In this document: piece by piece, positions 11,131 through 23,094 of the stretch | Position numbering within the stretch: the stretch's first letter is position 1 | Layout: the number at the start of each line of letters is the position of its first letter | NCBI RefSeq assembly: GCF_003573695.1 | Contig: NC_039362.1 | Span: forward strand, 174,911,690 to 174,975,689 | Source of the DNA: Papaver somniferum | Taxonomy: Eukaryota; Streptophyta; Magnoliopsida; Ranunculales; Papaveraceae | Direction: 5' to 3' | Length of the DNA stretch: 64,000 nucleotides | Translations under genes and position numbers: made by a program | The notes under the pieces: generated by a model | Told to the model about the DNA's origin: nothing | Seen by the model: only the letters and a program-made list of their open reading frames with translations | Databases searched by the model: none

Positions 11131-12133
11131 CCAAATACACGAATTCATGTACTCTTTTATTTCTGGCGAAAATCTATATCACAGAAAAACCATCATTACC
11201 CGGATCAGGATCAACGAAGGAGTCACATAATCACCACAAACGGAAAGAGTACATATAACATGTTAGTATGTTACATTATCAGCTGCTAGTTTTCTCAGCT
11301 AGCCTCGGTATATCAACTCTTCCATATACCCTACTTTTATAGTCGATCAACGAACGCGTGGTCGAAAACATTACTCGAATTGTTGGCATCATCGTCATCA
11401 CCATCATTGACACATTCTCATAAAAAAATACATTGTCTAATTAATTAATTGTAGTTGTTCTTTTTTCTTTTCCTTGTATATAGTTTTCAGTACGGTTAAG
11501 GTAACAGACAAATGATGAATCCACTAGGGAATATAAGCAATTGCAGTAGCGATCTGGTTCGTGGGGGTCTAGTGTGTAACTTTGCAAGTATGTGAACGAA
11601 TATGGCTTTGGGAAAAGAATGGCTTTTGATAAGAACCATGATTTCCTCCTGAGTGATAAAAAAAATAAAAAAATAGGAAGTAGATTGTACTAGCCTAGAT
11701 ATCCCGAATGTCCTGATTTTTGAGATGCTTTGTTTTTGTGATTTTATTTCGCAAGCACGAGTCCTATTTTGGATTGATGAAAGGAAGAAATATAATGCAT
11801 TTGGAATATGGAAAAATATGGCATCTGGAAAAGTGACATCCGAACTGTTTGGGAAAGATACGGTAATCCGTAAAAGACTGGTAGCTAATCGTGGTTAAGT
11901 CACATGTCACATCTCTAAAATCTGACGGTCATGTAGCGCGAGATCAAAATATTTTCCATCGCGACATTTGTAGCATTAGCGAAAAATTCCCTATTATTAT
12001 TCAACAGCACCACAAATTTAAAACCATTAGACTTAAGTCCATTAGACAATTGTTAGTCACCAAGCAAATTTCAGACCAGAAAGCAGATTTTTGGTCGCAT
12101 ACCAAATTCAGGGCACATTACCGTGCCTTTTAT
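11131..12133. other. Intergenic DNA between Copia and Gypsy insertions
   Basis: No gene is seen. The last ~130 bases (about 12005-12133) resemble 30235-30310 downstream of the germin-like pseudogene, including a shared stretch ending CATTACCGTGCC versus CACTACCATGCC. This is the left half of a duplicated flank that the Gypsy element split. Confidence 0.6.
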
Positions 12134-12599
12134 TGTAGGATCAGAATCTCGCAGCAATAATGCCTCAGCGAAATTATTAACAACACAACAGTGTCGCAGA
12201 ACAACTTCAGAAACGAAATAATAAACGACGTCAGCTAAATCATGAGAAAAATGTGATGGTCCTGCGAAAATTAGGGAGTTTGCGAGATTAACATTTGTAA
12301 GGTTGAGAGAATGTCGCAAGCCATATCCGAAAATAAAGGATAGATTAGCTGTCATCCACTATGTAATTCCCTATAAATAGCCATTCAGTTGTAAAGGAAA
12401 AGGGAGAGATCTTTTCTGAGTGAGAAGCAAGTAACTAGGAGAGAGAAAATCTAGAGCAGTGGTTATTCTTGATTCTTTTATCTTTTCTTGTAAGATTGTT
12501 CAAAGATTCATCAATAAAATTAAGATTGTTAATCAAAAAATGAATTGAATGTTAATGAAATCTTGTGAGGGGTGTAGTGTAGGATTTCCTGCAACTACA
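12134..12599 (+). repeat. Element 2 5' LTR (466 bp)
   Basis: Near-identical to 21131-21601. It has a TATA box (CTATAAATAG near 12371), consistent with plus-strand transcription. Its ends match those of the solo LTR at 61123-61629. Confidence 0.93.
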
Positions 12600-12602
12600 T
12601 AA

Positions 12603-12620
12603 TGGCGCTAGAAACAGGGA
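12603..12620 (+). other. Primer binding site of element 2
   Basis: TGGCGCTAGAAACAGGGA begins three nt after the 5' LTR and is identical to the PBS of element 1 (2669-2652, minus strand). Confidence 0.8.
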
Positions 12621-12741
12621 GGGATTGAAGATTGAAGATTGTTCTAGAAAAAATTGAAGATTAATATTGAGATTTGTGAAGATTTGTAGTAATCGGTTAA
12701 GAATTTTATATAATCTCTTGCAATTCATTAATATTGAAGAA

Positions 12742-13900
12742 ATGGCTAGAAGAAGAAATACATCAGAACAACCAACTACTGTTAGAAGAAGCAAGAGACT
12801 TGCTGGAAGGGAAAGAAGTGAAATGGGAGAATATACTAGAATGAGAAATAATGGAGGAAATCAAATTCAACTACCAGTTCGACAAACATTAGTACAAGGA
12901 AGGAATATAGATTATGATAGGGTGAGTATACACACTTGGCAATCAAATTCAGCAGAAGAAGTAGAAGAAGAGCAGCAAACCAGAAACCATAGACAGGTAG
13001 AGATAAATCAAGAAGCAGATGAAGGAATAATTCATGGAGATTAGGAAATTGGAGCGTTAGAAACGTTGAGATGAAGAATACATGAAGAAAGAATAGCTGA
13101 GGCAGAAGAACGTACAAATTTAACAAGGAAAAATCACGAATTGAGGATGGAAAATATGAGACTACATAGTAGAAGATCGGGAAGTACTACAAATCATATT
13201 CAAGATCGATTAGAAGAGAGATGAGGTGAAACTCACGCACAATTAATGCTGGAAATAATATTCGAGAAGATATATCAAATCCTAATGAAGAACATCGCGA
13301 AGATAGAGAAAGGACTGATGATCGTTACGTTCCACAAAATGAAACTTTTGATGGCAGGCAAAATGATAGAAATCAAGAGAATGGACAGCGTCAGAGACGA
13401 AATAATTAAGATGGCGAAGGGAATCGAGAGGAAGAAAGGAGAATTTTACATGAGAGAGAAGCTCAAAGAAATCAACAAACGCTTGAAGAAGAAATTGAAA
13501 GACATTATGCTGAACAAGCACGTTTAACTTGCGAACGTGAAAGATTGAGAGCGAAAATAGAAGAACAAGAGCTTCAGGAGACAATTCGCCAGAACAATCA
13601 CGACAATCGAGAAAGAAGGCGTACACAAAACCGGAATAACGATAATCTCAATGAAGAGTACAGAGGATGGTTGAAAGACAGCGAATGGAATTGATAAGAA
13701 ATGAACAAAATCATGGAGGGGAAAATGAGAGACATCATCATATGCGAATTCAAGATAGAGATGAGGAAGAGAATCGCAGAGGAAGACGAGATGAGGATGA
13801 TGAAGAAGAAATGCAAAATTTCGCGAGAGAAGAAAGACATGAACGCAGAAGAAGGGAGGCGAAATTAAAAAGACCAATGGATTAAAATTCAAGTGTAAAT
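12742..13900 (+). pseudogene. Pre-gag / N-terminal gag region of element 2, frameshifted
   Basis: The ATG at 12742 opens MARRRNTSEQ and runs to a stop at 13042-13044; similar R/E/N/Q-rich, highly charged sequence continues in changing frames (13246-13527, 13667-13885). The composition suggests one long charged, probably coiled-coil gag N-terminus broken by several frameshifts. It lies directly between the PBS and the recognisable gag domain. Confidence 0.6.
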
Positions 13901-13918
13901 AAACAAATCTTAAAAGAA

Positions 13919-14947
13919 TTGGAAGAAATGAGAGGAATGTTAAATAATAGAGGAGAAGTAGGCAGAAGACAATTAGATGAAGCTATAGAAGAAGCTGCGA
14001 AAGCTCCATTTATAAGAGAAGTACAACTAGGAGGAATACCTCCGAAATGCAATTTGCCCGCATTAACCAACATTTTTGATGGAACAACTTGTGCAATTCA
14101 ACACATTAAAGCCTACGTGAGGTGCATGTTGCAATGGGAAAATCATGATGCCGTATTATGCAAGTATTTTACGTCCAGCTTAACAGGGGAGGAGATAAAA
14201 TGGTTTGGAAGACTACCAAAGAATACAATAACATCCTTCAATCATTGGCAGACTACATTCCTGGGGGCATATATAAGTAACAATTCTTCGCGACCTGGTA
14301 TTGAAGACGTGTTTGGATTAAAACAAAGGATTGGCGAAAGTTTGAAGCACCTAACCAAACGATGGAGCACTATGTGTAGCGAAATGGCTGGCCGTGTAGA
14401 TGAGAGATATCTTATCTTATCATTTATCAATGCTATGTTTGCAACCAATCTATTGTATATCCAAATTTTCAGAGTCAAGAATACGATCACAATGACTGAA
14501 TTGCGAGAACTTCAGGAAGAATATATTGCTCTAGAGGAAAGGAAAAATGAAATGGAATCATACCCAGTTGCGAACACCAGTTCACAAACAGCGAATGCAA
14601 GCTTATTACCCAAAATAATAAACACAGTGGCGAGCACTTCGCAAGTACAACAAGAAAAGGTGACGGGCAACAATCAACGGAAACTGGTGGCTATGGGAAG
14701 CCGATATCAAGAGGAGTATGAAATAGAAAGAAATTTCTACAATCGTGGTGGAAATAACAAGATTCAAAGACTCGATCAGCCGCAAAAAACTTATGGAGGT
14801 CAAAGACAAAACTATAATAGAGGACAAGGAGATCACAAGGTAGTATGGGAAGAAATCAAGATGCCACCTCTAAATGCAAGTGTGGAGAAAATATGGGAAG
14901 CTATAATTTTGATGAACGGAACCACCTCCAAACCACAGAAGTCATGA
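13919..14947 (+). pseudogene. Gypsy gag capsid-like region (Retrotrans_gag)
   Basis: A 343-codon open stretch contains the Ty3/Gypsy capsid pattern: a P-rich lead (GGIPPKCNLPAL), then YFTSSLTGEEIKWFGRLP, a SFNHWQTTFLGAY segment and LKQRIGESLKHLTKRW, as in Retrotrans_gag (PF03732). Gag forms the virus-like particle. There is no clear CCHC knuckle in this frame. No convincing ATG opens it, and the upstream charged region is in other frames, so it is probably the intact part of a broken gag. Confidence 0.8.
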
Positions 14948-15437
14948 GTTCTGTTCTTATCATCATTTTCATGGACATACTACAAATGATTGCAGAAATA
15001 TAAAAAGAATTATTCTGAGAATGATAGATCAAGGAAAACTAAACCACTTTTTGGTAGGGCACCCACAATCTCAACCATTGCCACCACCACCACCAGAGCA
15101 TCACAGAGTAAACACGGTGAAAAAGAAGGAAACATTCTTCATAGAAGTTGGTGCAAAAGAAAAGAATCTATTCTGTCACTCTATCGTACATTCATACAAG
15201 ACAATTGAAAATTTTTATGACAATGTTTTGAGTAGAGTGTTCGCAAGAGACAACGATGGAAGAGAAATTATGAACATTGTGAAAATCTCGCCACTAGAGG
15301 AATGACAGAAACGGACTATTTCTTTTACCGCAGAAGAAGCCCCCGAAGGTGGAGAGGTACATGACAATCCGTCGGTGGTAAAATTAGAAACTATCCAAAA
15401 CCGAAAGAAGATGAGGATGATGAAGCTGAAGACTCAT

Positions 15438-15787
15438 GGGCAATTAATAGGATTCTAATCGTTTCTGGAAGCTCTGTGAACATCTTATTTTATCATACTT
15501 ATAAAACTATGGGAGGAAGAGATGATGATCTTATACCATCAACATATAAGATGTATGGTTTTAATGGTACTTCCAACAAGCCTAAAGGGGAGGTTACTAT
15601 GCGAATTCCATTGAAGGGAATATCTTCTGAAATCCTGTTTTGTGTCGTTGACGTAGAATCACCCATACAATGCATTAATTGGTCGACCTTGGCTACATGC
15701 GATTCTAGGTGTAGCTTCAACTTTCCACCAGTACATCAAATTCCCTCACCCCAGCAGTGTAGGAATCATAAAGGGAGATTGGATTGA
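15438..15787 (+). pseudogene. Retropepsin-like protease remnant of element 2
   Basis: ILIVSGSSVNILFYHTYKTMG matches the Gypsy protease active-site region, where D(S/G)GSS..NIL is expected; here valine stands where the catalytic aspartate should be. The later KGEVTMRIPL and SPIQCINWSTLA match the usual end of the domain. After 15787 no reverse transcriptase follows, so pol is deleted. Confidence 0.65.
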
Positions 15788-17535
15788 AAGAAAGAAGTGT
15801 TACAAAACTGAGGTAGAATCCTGCGAAGGAAGAGCAAACAAGAAGGAAAGTTGGCGACACAAAATCAAAGACACACAAAGAAGTGAGAGATTGATGGTGG
15901 ATGCAATCGAATGAAAATAAGAAGAGATGTTGCGAAACTAATGCTAGCTCAGAATAAGAAATGGTGAACATACCACTACCAAAGAAGCAGTAGCAAAAAA
16001 TAACAAAGAAGCAGAGAATGGCAAAGGTAATAAAAATAATAAATGTATGAATGATTGATTTGTTGCGACACTCTCGCAACAAATAAAATTCTCAAAAATA
16101 CATTTTATTGAATGACAAAATTGAGATTGCGAAATGGAAATACGATATGATGATGTGCGAGAATCTCGCAGGGACAATGAATTCTACAAAAGACAATCAG
16201 AGAACAATGACAAAAGAGAAATGGGCGAACCTTTATGGCGTACACCCTAGTTCGTGAATACAATTTCGCAAGAGGCAAATGTAAGACCTAAAGTACGTCA
16301 TATAAGGGGGTACCTGTTGCATGGCTCAGGGAAAGGCTACACCGCCACCGGGACCTGAGTCATGGAGATTTGGGGTCAATAAAGCCCATCCAAGAGACGC
16401 ACCTTGGATTCTCAGCTTAAGCATATGACTTAGGTTGGGAGACTAAGGTAATAAGGACTCTCCTAAGGAGTGCAGAATCTGACCAAGGTGCCGAGGTACA
16501 CGGTTCAGTCAAGAGTTCCAGGGGCGTCTGGAGCGTACCTTGCCATTCTTGACAAGTCTTGGCTTATACTGCACTCGGCCCGAAGAAAACCCCACTTAGG
16601 GTGCAGTCTCGTAACCATAAGAACTATAGGTAAAAGGGATGAGAGGCTTCAAAAACAACTGGTTGTTGTTAAGACCGGATGGGAGGAGCCAACCTTTTAT
16701 GGTAGAGGTACGCCCCCTTGAAGGGGAAACCAGGGGGAAGATAAGGGCAGCACCCTCCATTAGGGAGCTGATAAGTGTCTTAAGACGCAAATGTCATGAG
16801 GCTTTTTACTCGCAAGGGTATTAAGGCTTGTCATATTTTTGCGACAATCCTAAAGAGGAAATAATACAAAAGAAAAAGATAAGACGAGATCAATGGGTTT
16901 TCGCATGAAAGTGCAAAGACGTCCTGCGATTTCGTCGCAAGACGGCAATGTAATGGGGCTTTATTTTCGCAAGAATATTTAGGCCTGTCATATTTTCACA
17001 ACATTCCTGAAGAGGCCATAATACAAAAGAAAAAGTTAAGGAAAGATCAATGGGTTTTTGCATGAAAGTGCAAGGACGTCCTGCGATTTTGTCGCAATGA
17101 CAAGAGGTGGCATAATAAGACCTTTAACTAGGAAGGCAAAATAAGACCACACGGGAATGAGATTTTGAAAAGAATCAAAATTCACTTCGCATATGATTGC
17201 GAAATTATATATAAACAACTGCGAAGTTGAGGCACAAAATAAGAAAAATCTGCCAAATCTCTCATTTGGATACGAATAACAAAGGCAAGTATGGGAATGA
17301 ATGAAATTAGAAAATTTTATTTGTCTCCATATGATAGATTTACCCAAAAATTCAAAAATTAATGATTATGTTGATTAATAACCGTATTACAAGGAAGAAT
17401 TGTTTTAATGAATGCAGGTCAAAATGAAAGAAACTCATATATTAAGGAATATGGGGAACCAAAAGAATTCGCAAATATACAGAAATAAGGAATAAATGTA
17501 CAAGTATTACAGAATATCAAAGAAAGAAACAAAGA
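15788..17535. other. Noncoding middle of element 2 with GC-rich block and 157-bp duplication
   Basis: There is no credible gene here. 16300-16790 is clearly richer in GC than its surroundings and has no long frame. From about 16790 to 17100 a ~157-bp unit occurs twice (e.g. TGTCATATTTT near 16829 and 16986) with moderate divergence. This region replaces the missing polymerase and integrase. It could hold packaging or RNA-structure signals, but nothing shows that directly. Confidence 0.5.
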
Positions 17536-20500
17536 CTACTTCTTAGTTGATCCTTCATCATCTTCATCAGACTTGTTCCCTTCTTCGTCTGCATCAGAAC
17601 TTTTATCTCCATCAGAACCTTCGGTACCATCAGATTCTTCATCATCAGCTTCGCTATCAGAGATAGTCAGACTAGGAATGTTCTTTGGGATCTCCTCCAA
17701 GGGACAAGGATAATCAGAGTGAGGAATACTATGGTCATCACAAACCATTTGAATAGTTTGATTGCGAAAATGCAGAGCGTCGTTCTTAAAGTTCGCAACA
17801 GTGATCTTGATTTGATTCTTTAATCTAGAATACTTGTTGTTGCGAGAAGAAAGATTCTTTGCGAGTTCCTTTTTTTCAGCTTCAAGTTCCTCAATACTTT
17901 CGCGATATCTACTTTCAGAATCTGCGAGCAAAAGGCAATCAATTGATAACTTGATGAAAATTCATAAGAAACAAAATATTAGTGAAGAAGAACAGTTAAT
18001 AACCTTCTCTGTCAGAAATCATATCTCTAATCAAGGTTGTATGCTCAACTAGGAGACTAACATTTACACCTAAATCTTTTTTGGCATCGTCATTGATTTT
18101 CGCAGCCCAAGCGAATTCATCCTCATTATTTATAAGGAGACGAGAACTAATTTGGTTTTCTCTATCGTTAAGCACGGCATTTTGGCGGTTAGCTTCATCC
18201 CGTTCAAGTTGAACTTCAAGAAGAATTTCTTGGAATTTCTCCAAAGTCTCAGCACCTTGGTTAGAAATGCGATCCTTATCATCTATGAGACCGCTAATTT
18301 TGGTTCTTAGCTCATTGATTTTCTCTTTATAATTAAGAAAGAAATGCTTAAATTGGTTCGCTAAGCCTAAACTAGATGTATGATCAATCTCTAAGAGGAG
18401 AAATTTGGATTTCAGTTCATTCAGAGAAAGAGATGAAATTTTATCATTTGAGAAACTATTTAAAGATTTATTAAGATGTTCAAGAAGGATGTCATTATCC
18501 AAGGCATTAGGAAATGAACTAAGAACGGTAGCTTCATCAGAAAGACCATAAATGTCTGCAAAAAGGATCAATCAACTAAGATAAAATAACAGGATGAACG
18601 AATGAAGGGAAAGGAGAAAAGTAACATACCATAGAGTTGATTATTAGCTTGCTGAAGACCTTTGACTTCAGTTTCTAGTTCCTCATTCTTTGTACGAAAT
18701 TGAAGATTCTTCTTTTCAAGAATTTCGCGTCTCCTCTTCAGATCTGAGGCAACAACGAAAGAATTTTTTCCAGTCTGCGAGAAAATGTAAAAAGTATTAA
18801 AATAGAAAGAGATTTTTAGTTACAATAATGAAGAAGTAAAAAGACGAAAGCATACCAGACTATTAAGAGAATGCAGGAAGCTGGGAGTCACCGATCTAGA
18901 AACTCCGCGAAGAGAATTATCACCATCCAATAAAGGAACATCGCAAATCGTAGCGAGAGTTTTGCAGGTATTAGCGAGTTGACTATCTCCCATTCATTGC
19001 CAAGAATCAGAAAAGATGCCAGAGAGCTTAGCCATAGAATATTCAGATGGAGAATCTTCATTTGCAGCAAGGTCATCATTATCCTCATCATCCTCATCAC
19101 TCTTGGAGTTTTCATGAGAATGAGTATTTGAAGGAGAGGAAGAACGGATTTTTCTCTTCTTTGAAGGAGGAGCAGTTGGTTTTTCCCTGCGAAGAGCACC
19201 TTTGCCTTTATCACCAGTCTTCGCAACATTGGCAGGCTCTTCTATTTCAGCAATAACCTTCACACACAGATAGAAATAAGAAATAGAGGCAACAATATAT
19301 TGTTTAAAATCATAAGAGAATATTTCTTACCTCATCTGTGTATGAGCGAAGACCTAACAAGGTACTAGCCTTACCAGTCCTGTGGTAGTTATCTTTCAGT
19401 TTTCGGATCTGTAGAATGTTGCACGAGTCAACGAACAAAAGAATAAAGAAATGTAAAGTGGAAGAAACTGGAAGAAACATACCTCTTTCTTCTTCTCGGG
19501 CCAAGAGAATACCCAAGGTTGATAAGTAGCGAGATTCTCAGGAAGAACATTTGACCCAGCAATGTAAGGTCCTTTCAGCATCAAGGGAAAAACGTACCAT
19601 TTATCATCTTTGGATTGGCGAGGGGTTGTGTTCTTAACAGAGTGCCAATCAATGTCTTGCATGAGTATTTTACCTTCATCAATATTATCTTTCCTTTTCA
19701 AACGAATACCCCGGCGAGTATTCTCTTTCTTCATGGAGATCAATTCATAATTCTCAAAGAAACTCGCTACTGTGTATTTTTCAGCGATTATCTCCAAGTA
19801 GGGGTGTCAACGGGTCCGGGTCCTCCCGGGTATCACTAGACCCGGACCCGTACCCTACTTATAATGGTCGGGTCTGGTTCCTAACGGTTCCGGGTCCGGT
19901 TCCTAAACTTGTGGACCCAGAACCGGACCCGTTTAAATACCCGGGTACCCGTCGGTTCCGGGTACCCATTGGGTCTTAATAAAACTATTTAAAAAACCTC
20001 AAAAACTTAATATATTTCTCTTTTTGTCTTGGATTTAAATAATTTTTATAAAAAATTATTATTATTTCTTATTAATGTACTAAATAAAGATTAAATGTAA
20101 GAGAAAAAATTTAAATGAGTAAAATATCAAAGCTAAAACTAGCAAAAATACTTGTAATTTTGCTAAAAATATGAATAAAAGAATGAATAAACGGGTACCC
20201 GATACCCGCGGATACCCAACGGGTATTACCCGTTTGGACCCGTTTAAATTCGGGTCCAATCGGGTAATTACCCGTCGGGTCCTAAGTAGCTAATGGGTCC
20301 AACTTTAGGACCCGGAACCGGACCCAAATATACCGGGTCCGGTTCCGGGTCCGGGTAATGGGTACCCATTGACAGCCCTATCTCCAAGTATGCGAATTTA
20401 GGATCCCTAAGTTCTTTAGAGTAAAGAGATCCTTTACCAGCACCACGATTAGCGAACTCCAGCATCAGACGGATGCAGTCCCCACTTAATTGAAAGATAG

Positions 20501-20762
20501 CTCGCGAGAAGTTTGGATGAGCGAGAATCTCATAAAATAAAGGAATGTCAGGGTCATAAAGAGGAATGGGGAGACCTGCGAGAATTTGACCCAGCGAAAC
20601 TATGATTATATGATCATCACAGTGTTGATCAGAAAAAAGTTTAATAAAATGAATTGATTTGGCACTTTCACCAGGAATGGTAGAAAGTGTAAAACCTCTC
20701 TCGTCGAGATCTTTTTGGATTTCCTTAAAAGTTTTCTCGTGCTTTTGACCGCTTGGAGGCAT
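17536..20762 (-). pseudogene. Antisense additional ORF of element 2: six exons, broken by a MITE and one nonsense codon
   Basis: Minus-strand exons: 20762-20381 plus 19790-19483 (one exon split by the MITE and its target duplication), 19408-19331, 19257-18856, 18774-18630, 18555-18004, 17921-17536. Splice sites are GT..AG and all phases fit; without the MITE and one duplication copy, exon 1 is exactly 690 nt. The product would be 750 residues. The N-terminal ~230 residues (GQILAGLPIPLYDPD..) recall the putative gypsy-type transposon domain (Transposase_28). A K/R and D/E-rich linker follows in exon 3, then coiled coil in exons 4-6 and an acidic tail. Two lesions: the MITE in exon 1 and an in-frame TGA at 18996-18994. 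It mirrors the antisense ORF at 2-2664 in layout and size. Function unknown. Confidence 0.75.
19799..20380. mobile_element. hAT-like MITE (582 bp) nested in the antisense ORF
   Basis: Termini are TAGGGGTGTCAACGGG and, reverse-complemented from the right, TAGGGCTGTCAATGGG. They are flanked by an exact 8-bp target duplication TCTCCAAG (19791-19798, 20381-20388), as for hAT elements. Both subterminal regions are dense in GGGTCC/GGACCC and GGGTACCC motifs; the centre is AT-rich. No ORF. It resembles the MITE at 51532-52234 in design. Confidence 0.9.
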
Positions 20763-21130
20763 ATCTGAATATAGAGTATGGGAATGGATGAAAAGTAAGA
20801 AGATTGAAGAGGGAAGAATTACAGTAGCATAACTTACGGAAGAACAATAGAGTTGCAGAGATGAGAGAGTAAAAAGAGAAGAGAAAGTAAAAAGAAAATG
20901 GAAAGAAGAGTAAGAAGAATATATAAAGAAGATTTTTTTTACTCGAAGAAATAAACACCTTTAATGCGAAAAGACGTGAGCGGTTGAAAAGTAGTGGTTA
21001 CAGAAGACGTGTCAAGAAATAGATGGAAGAAAGGATACATGTGATAAATGCAGAATATGAAGAGATGGACAGCTGCGGCATTTCTCACATCGTTCTCTAC
21101 TTCGCAGAGAAGATATGAGAAGAGGCAAGA

Positions 21131-21601
21131 TGTTGGATCAGAATCTCGCAGCAATAATGCCTCATCTAAATTATTAACAACGCAACACAACAGTGTCGCA
21201 GAACAACTTCAGAAACGAAATAATAAACGACGTCAGCTAAATCATGAGAAAAATGTGATGGTCCTGCGAAAGTTAGGGAGTTTGTGAGATTAACATTTGT
21301 AAGGTTGCGAGAATGTCGCAAGCCATATCCGAAAATAAAGGACAGATTAGCTGTCATCCACTATGTAATTCCCTATAAATAGTCGTTCAGTTGTAAAGGA
21401 AAAGGGGGAGATCTTTTCTGAGTGAGAAGCAAGTAAATAGGAGAGAGAAAATCTAGAGCAATGGTTATTCTTGATTCCTTTATCTTTTCTTGTAAGATTG
21501 CTCAAAGATTCATCAATAAAATTAAGATTGTTAATCCAAAAATGAATTAAATGTTAATGAAATCTTGTGAGGGGTGTAGTGTAGGATTTCCTGCAACTAC
21601 A
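21131..21601 (+). repeat. Element 2 3' LTR (471 bp)
   Basis: Matches 12134-12599 closely, is preceded by a purine-rich tract (GAGAAGAGGCAAGA) and followed by target duplication TTTAT. High similarity of the pair indicates a young insertion. Confidence 0.93.
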
Positions 21602-21790
21602 TTTATAATACTTTCTACTATCAATTTCATATACTGTACAAAATTTTAAGTTACCCAAATTACTAGTCGTAATCAAAATTTTGGATCACGTGGTAAATAT
21701 TTGATGAAAATAAATAACAAAAACTTAAGTATGCTCCTTTATAAATCATGCTAAAGCATGCCATGATCCATGAAACAGAGACACTGATAT
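21602..21790. other. Resumed duplicated flank after element 2
   Basis: Starting with the TTTAT duplication, this stretch resembles 30312-30560 downstream of the germin-like pseudogene (shared AATCAAAATTTTGG and TGATGAAAATAAATAACAAA). It is the right half of the flank whose left half ends at 12133. No gene seen. Confidence 0.65.
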
Positions 21791-22592
21791 GGGGATTCAT
21801 CAATTTTTCAAAAAATGAGGATACGGAATACGTAGAGATACTTATCTTTATTAAAAATATTTCTTTTAATAATAATTAATAATTCATTTGAGTAAAAAGA
21901 GACACATAAAATAAATTTTTTATACTTTACCTCTATACTACAGTGACACCAGCACATAGCAGCCTGATTGAATATGCAAAATTGAATATTTTCGTACTAG
22001 TTATGTGAGTTGTTAAAGCACTTATTTTTATGATTATTTGTTTATTAAAAGAAAAACTTATATTTCTGGTTATTAAATATCATCTTAAAAAAATCAAAAA
22101 TTAAAAAAGAAATAACACTCGTGAATAAGAAGAACGCGCGATTGGGAGATACTTGAACTAATTGGGGGATATAAATTACTTCCCCCAACCAATAGTGTCT
22201 GCTAAGGGGTGTTGAACAATCGAATTTGGGGACGAAAATACTAAAATACCCTTTGGTTAATTAAAAACATTATCAAAAGACTATACCAGCCTTGCCACAA
22301 AATAAATATCTAAACCTTAAAATCAAAAACCAAATTCAGTTATCCTTCATTTCCTTCATTTGTGTCGGCACACTCGTAGGTTAGGGTTTTGATTTTTTTT
22401 CTTCATCTTCTTCATCGTTCACACCATTGTTCTTCATCGTCGATTACCCCAATCTATCTATAATCATGCCTCCTCGCAAGAAATCAAATTCCCAATAGAA
22501 TTCAAATTCGATTGTTCAACAAAAACAACAAGAAAGAATCAATCGGATTGCCGAAGAAGAAGAAGAGGAGGACAAAATGGTAAAATAGCAAG
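21791..22592. other. AT-rich interval with a possible element end and short leader-like ORF
   Basis: Around 22150-22250 there is a run of GGGGG/CCCCC motifs resembling the termini of the TIR elements further right, then a TC-rich leader and the short reading frame MPPRKKSNSQ (ATG at 22467) ending in TAG. This is similar in layout to 36690-36972. No complete gene or matched end is found. Confidence 0.3.
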
Positions 22593-22934
22593 TCACCTTT
22601 CAAATGGGTACATCCATCGATACCTAACAGGTCCACAAACTAAGGCCTCATCAGCCAAATGAACCATGTTGTTCACGCTTATATCAAAAAATCCAGCCGG
22701 GAAATACTTTTCGAGCACACACATGGCCGCTGCAATCATCCACTTAGCCTGGTTCAGATACTCTCTGCTAACCACCTTTGAGCACAAAATTCCAAAATAT
22801 AAACTGACTTGTTGAAGCACAATGCGCAAGTCTTTCTATCCTAGAAAGGCATGTTGAAGCAGAAAAGGTAATAAGTACCCCATAATCACATGGTAGTCAT
22901 GCGACTTCAAGCTGCTCAAATTCAATTGCTCCAT
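22593..22934 (-). pseudogene. CACTA (En/Spm) transposase fragment, DUF4218 domain
   Basis: Minus-strand reading from an ATG at 22934 gives LKSHDYHVIMGYLLP, then LEKYFPAGFFD, HLADEALVCGPV and the ending RYRWMYPFER, the signature of DUF4218 found C-terminal to the transposase of plant CACTA elements. One in-frame TAG interrupts it (near 22840) and the frame ends at the conserved MYPFER. The catalytic transposase part is absent. It is an isolated fragment with no CACTA termini seen. Confidence 0.85.
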
Positions 22935-22954
22935 ACCATTAAGTGATCTCAAAT

Positions 22955-23094
22955 TATATATAGCACGTGTGTTAGCACGACACAGCACGGCACGTTTAAA
23001 TCGTTGACACAGCCCAGCACGACCCATGACACGTGAAACACGCGACTTCGTATGCCGGACTGTGCTGGGCCGGCACGTTTTACACCTCTACTGC
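22955..23094. mobile_element. Possible truncated hAT-like MITE
   Basis: The stretch is rich in GGCACG/GCACGAC motifs and its right end, reverse-complemented, reads TAGAGGTGTAAAACG, like hAT MITE termini. The left end is not matched and no 8-bp duplication is seen, so it is probably truncated or misjudged. Confidence 0.3.

Larger units (their letters stand above)
12134..21601 (+). mobile_element. Complete nonautonomous Gypsy-type LTR retrotransposon with antisense ORF (element 2, 9.5 kb)
   Basis: LTRs 12134-12599 and 21131-21601 begin TGTAGGATC / TGTTGGATC and end CTGCAACTACA; the target duplication is TTTAT (12129-12133 and 21602-21606). An 18-nt PBS follows the 5' LTR and a purine-rich tract precedes the 3' LTR. 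Plus-strand content is pre-gag, gag and a mutated protease; no reverse transcriptase, RNase H or integrase is recognisable, so it depends on a partner, like TR-GAG or LARD elements. The 3' half holds a six-exon minus-strand ORF. The placement of a spliced ORF antisense between pol and the 3' LTR fits the Tat lineage. A hAT-like MITE is nested at 19799-20380. Confidence 0.93.
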
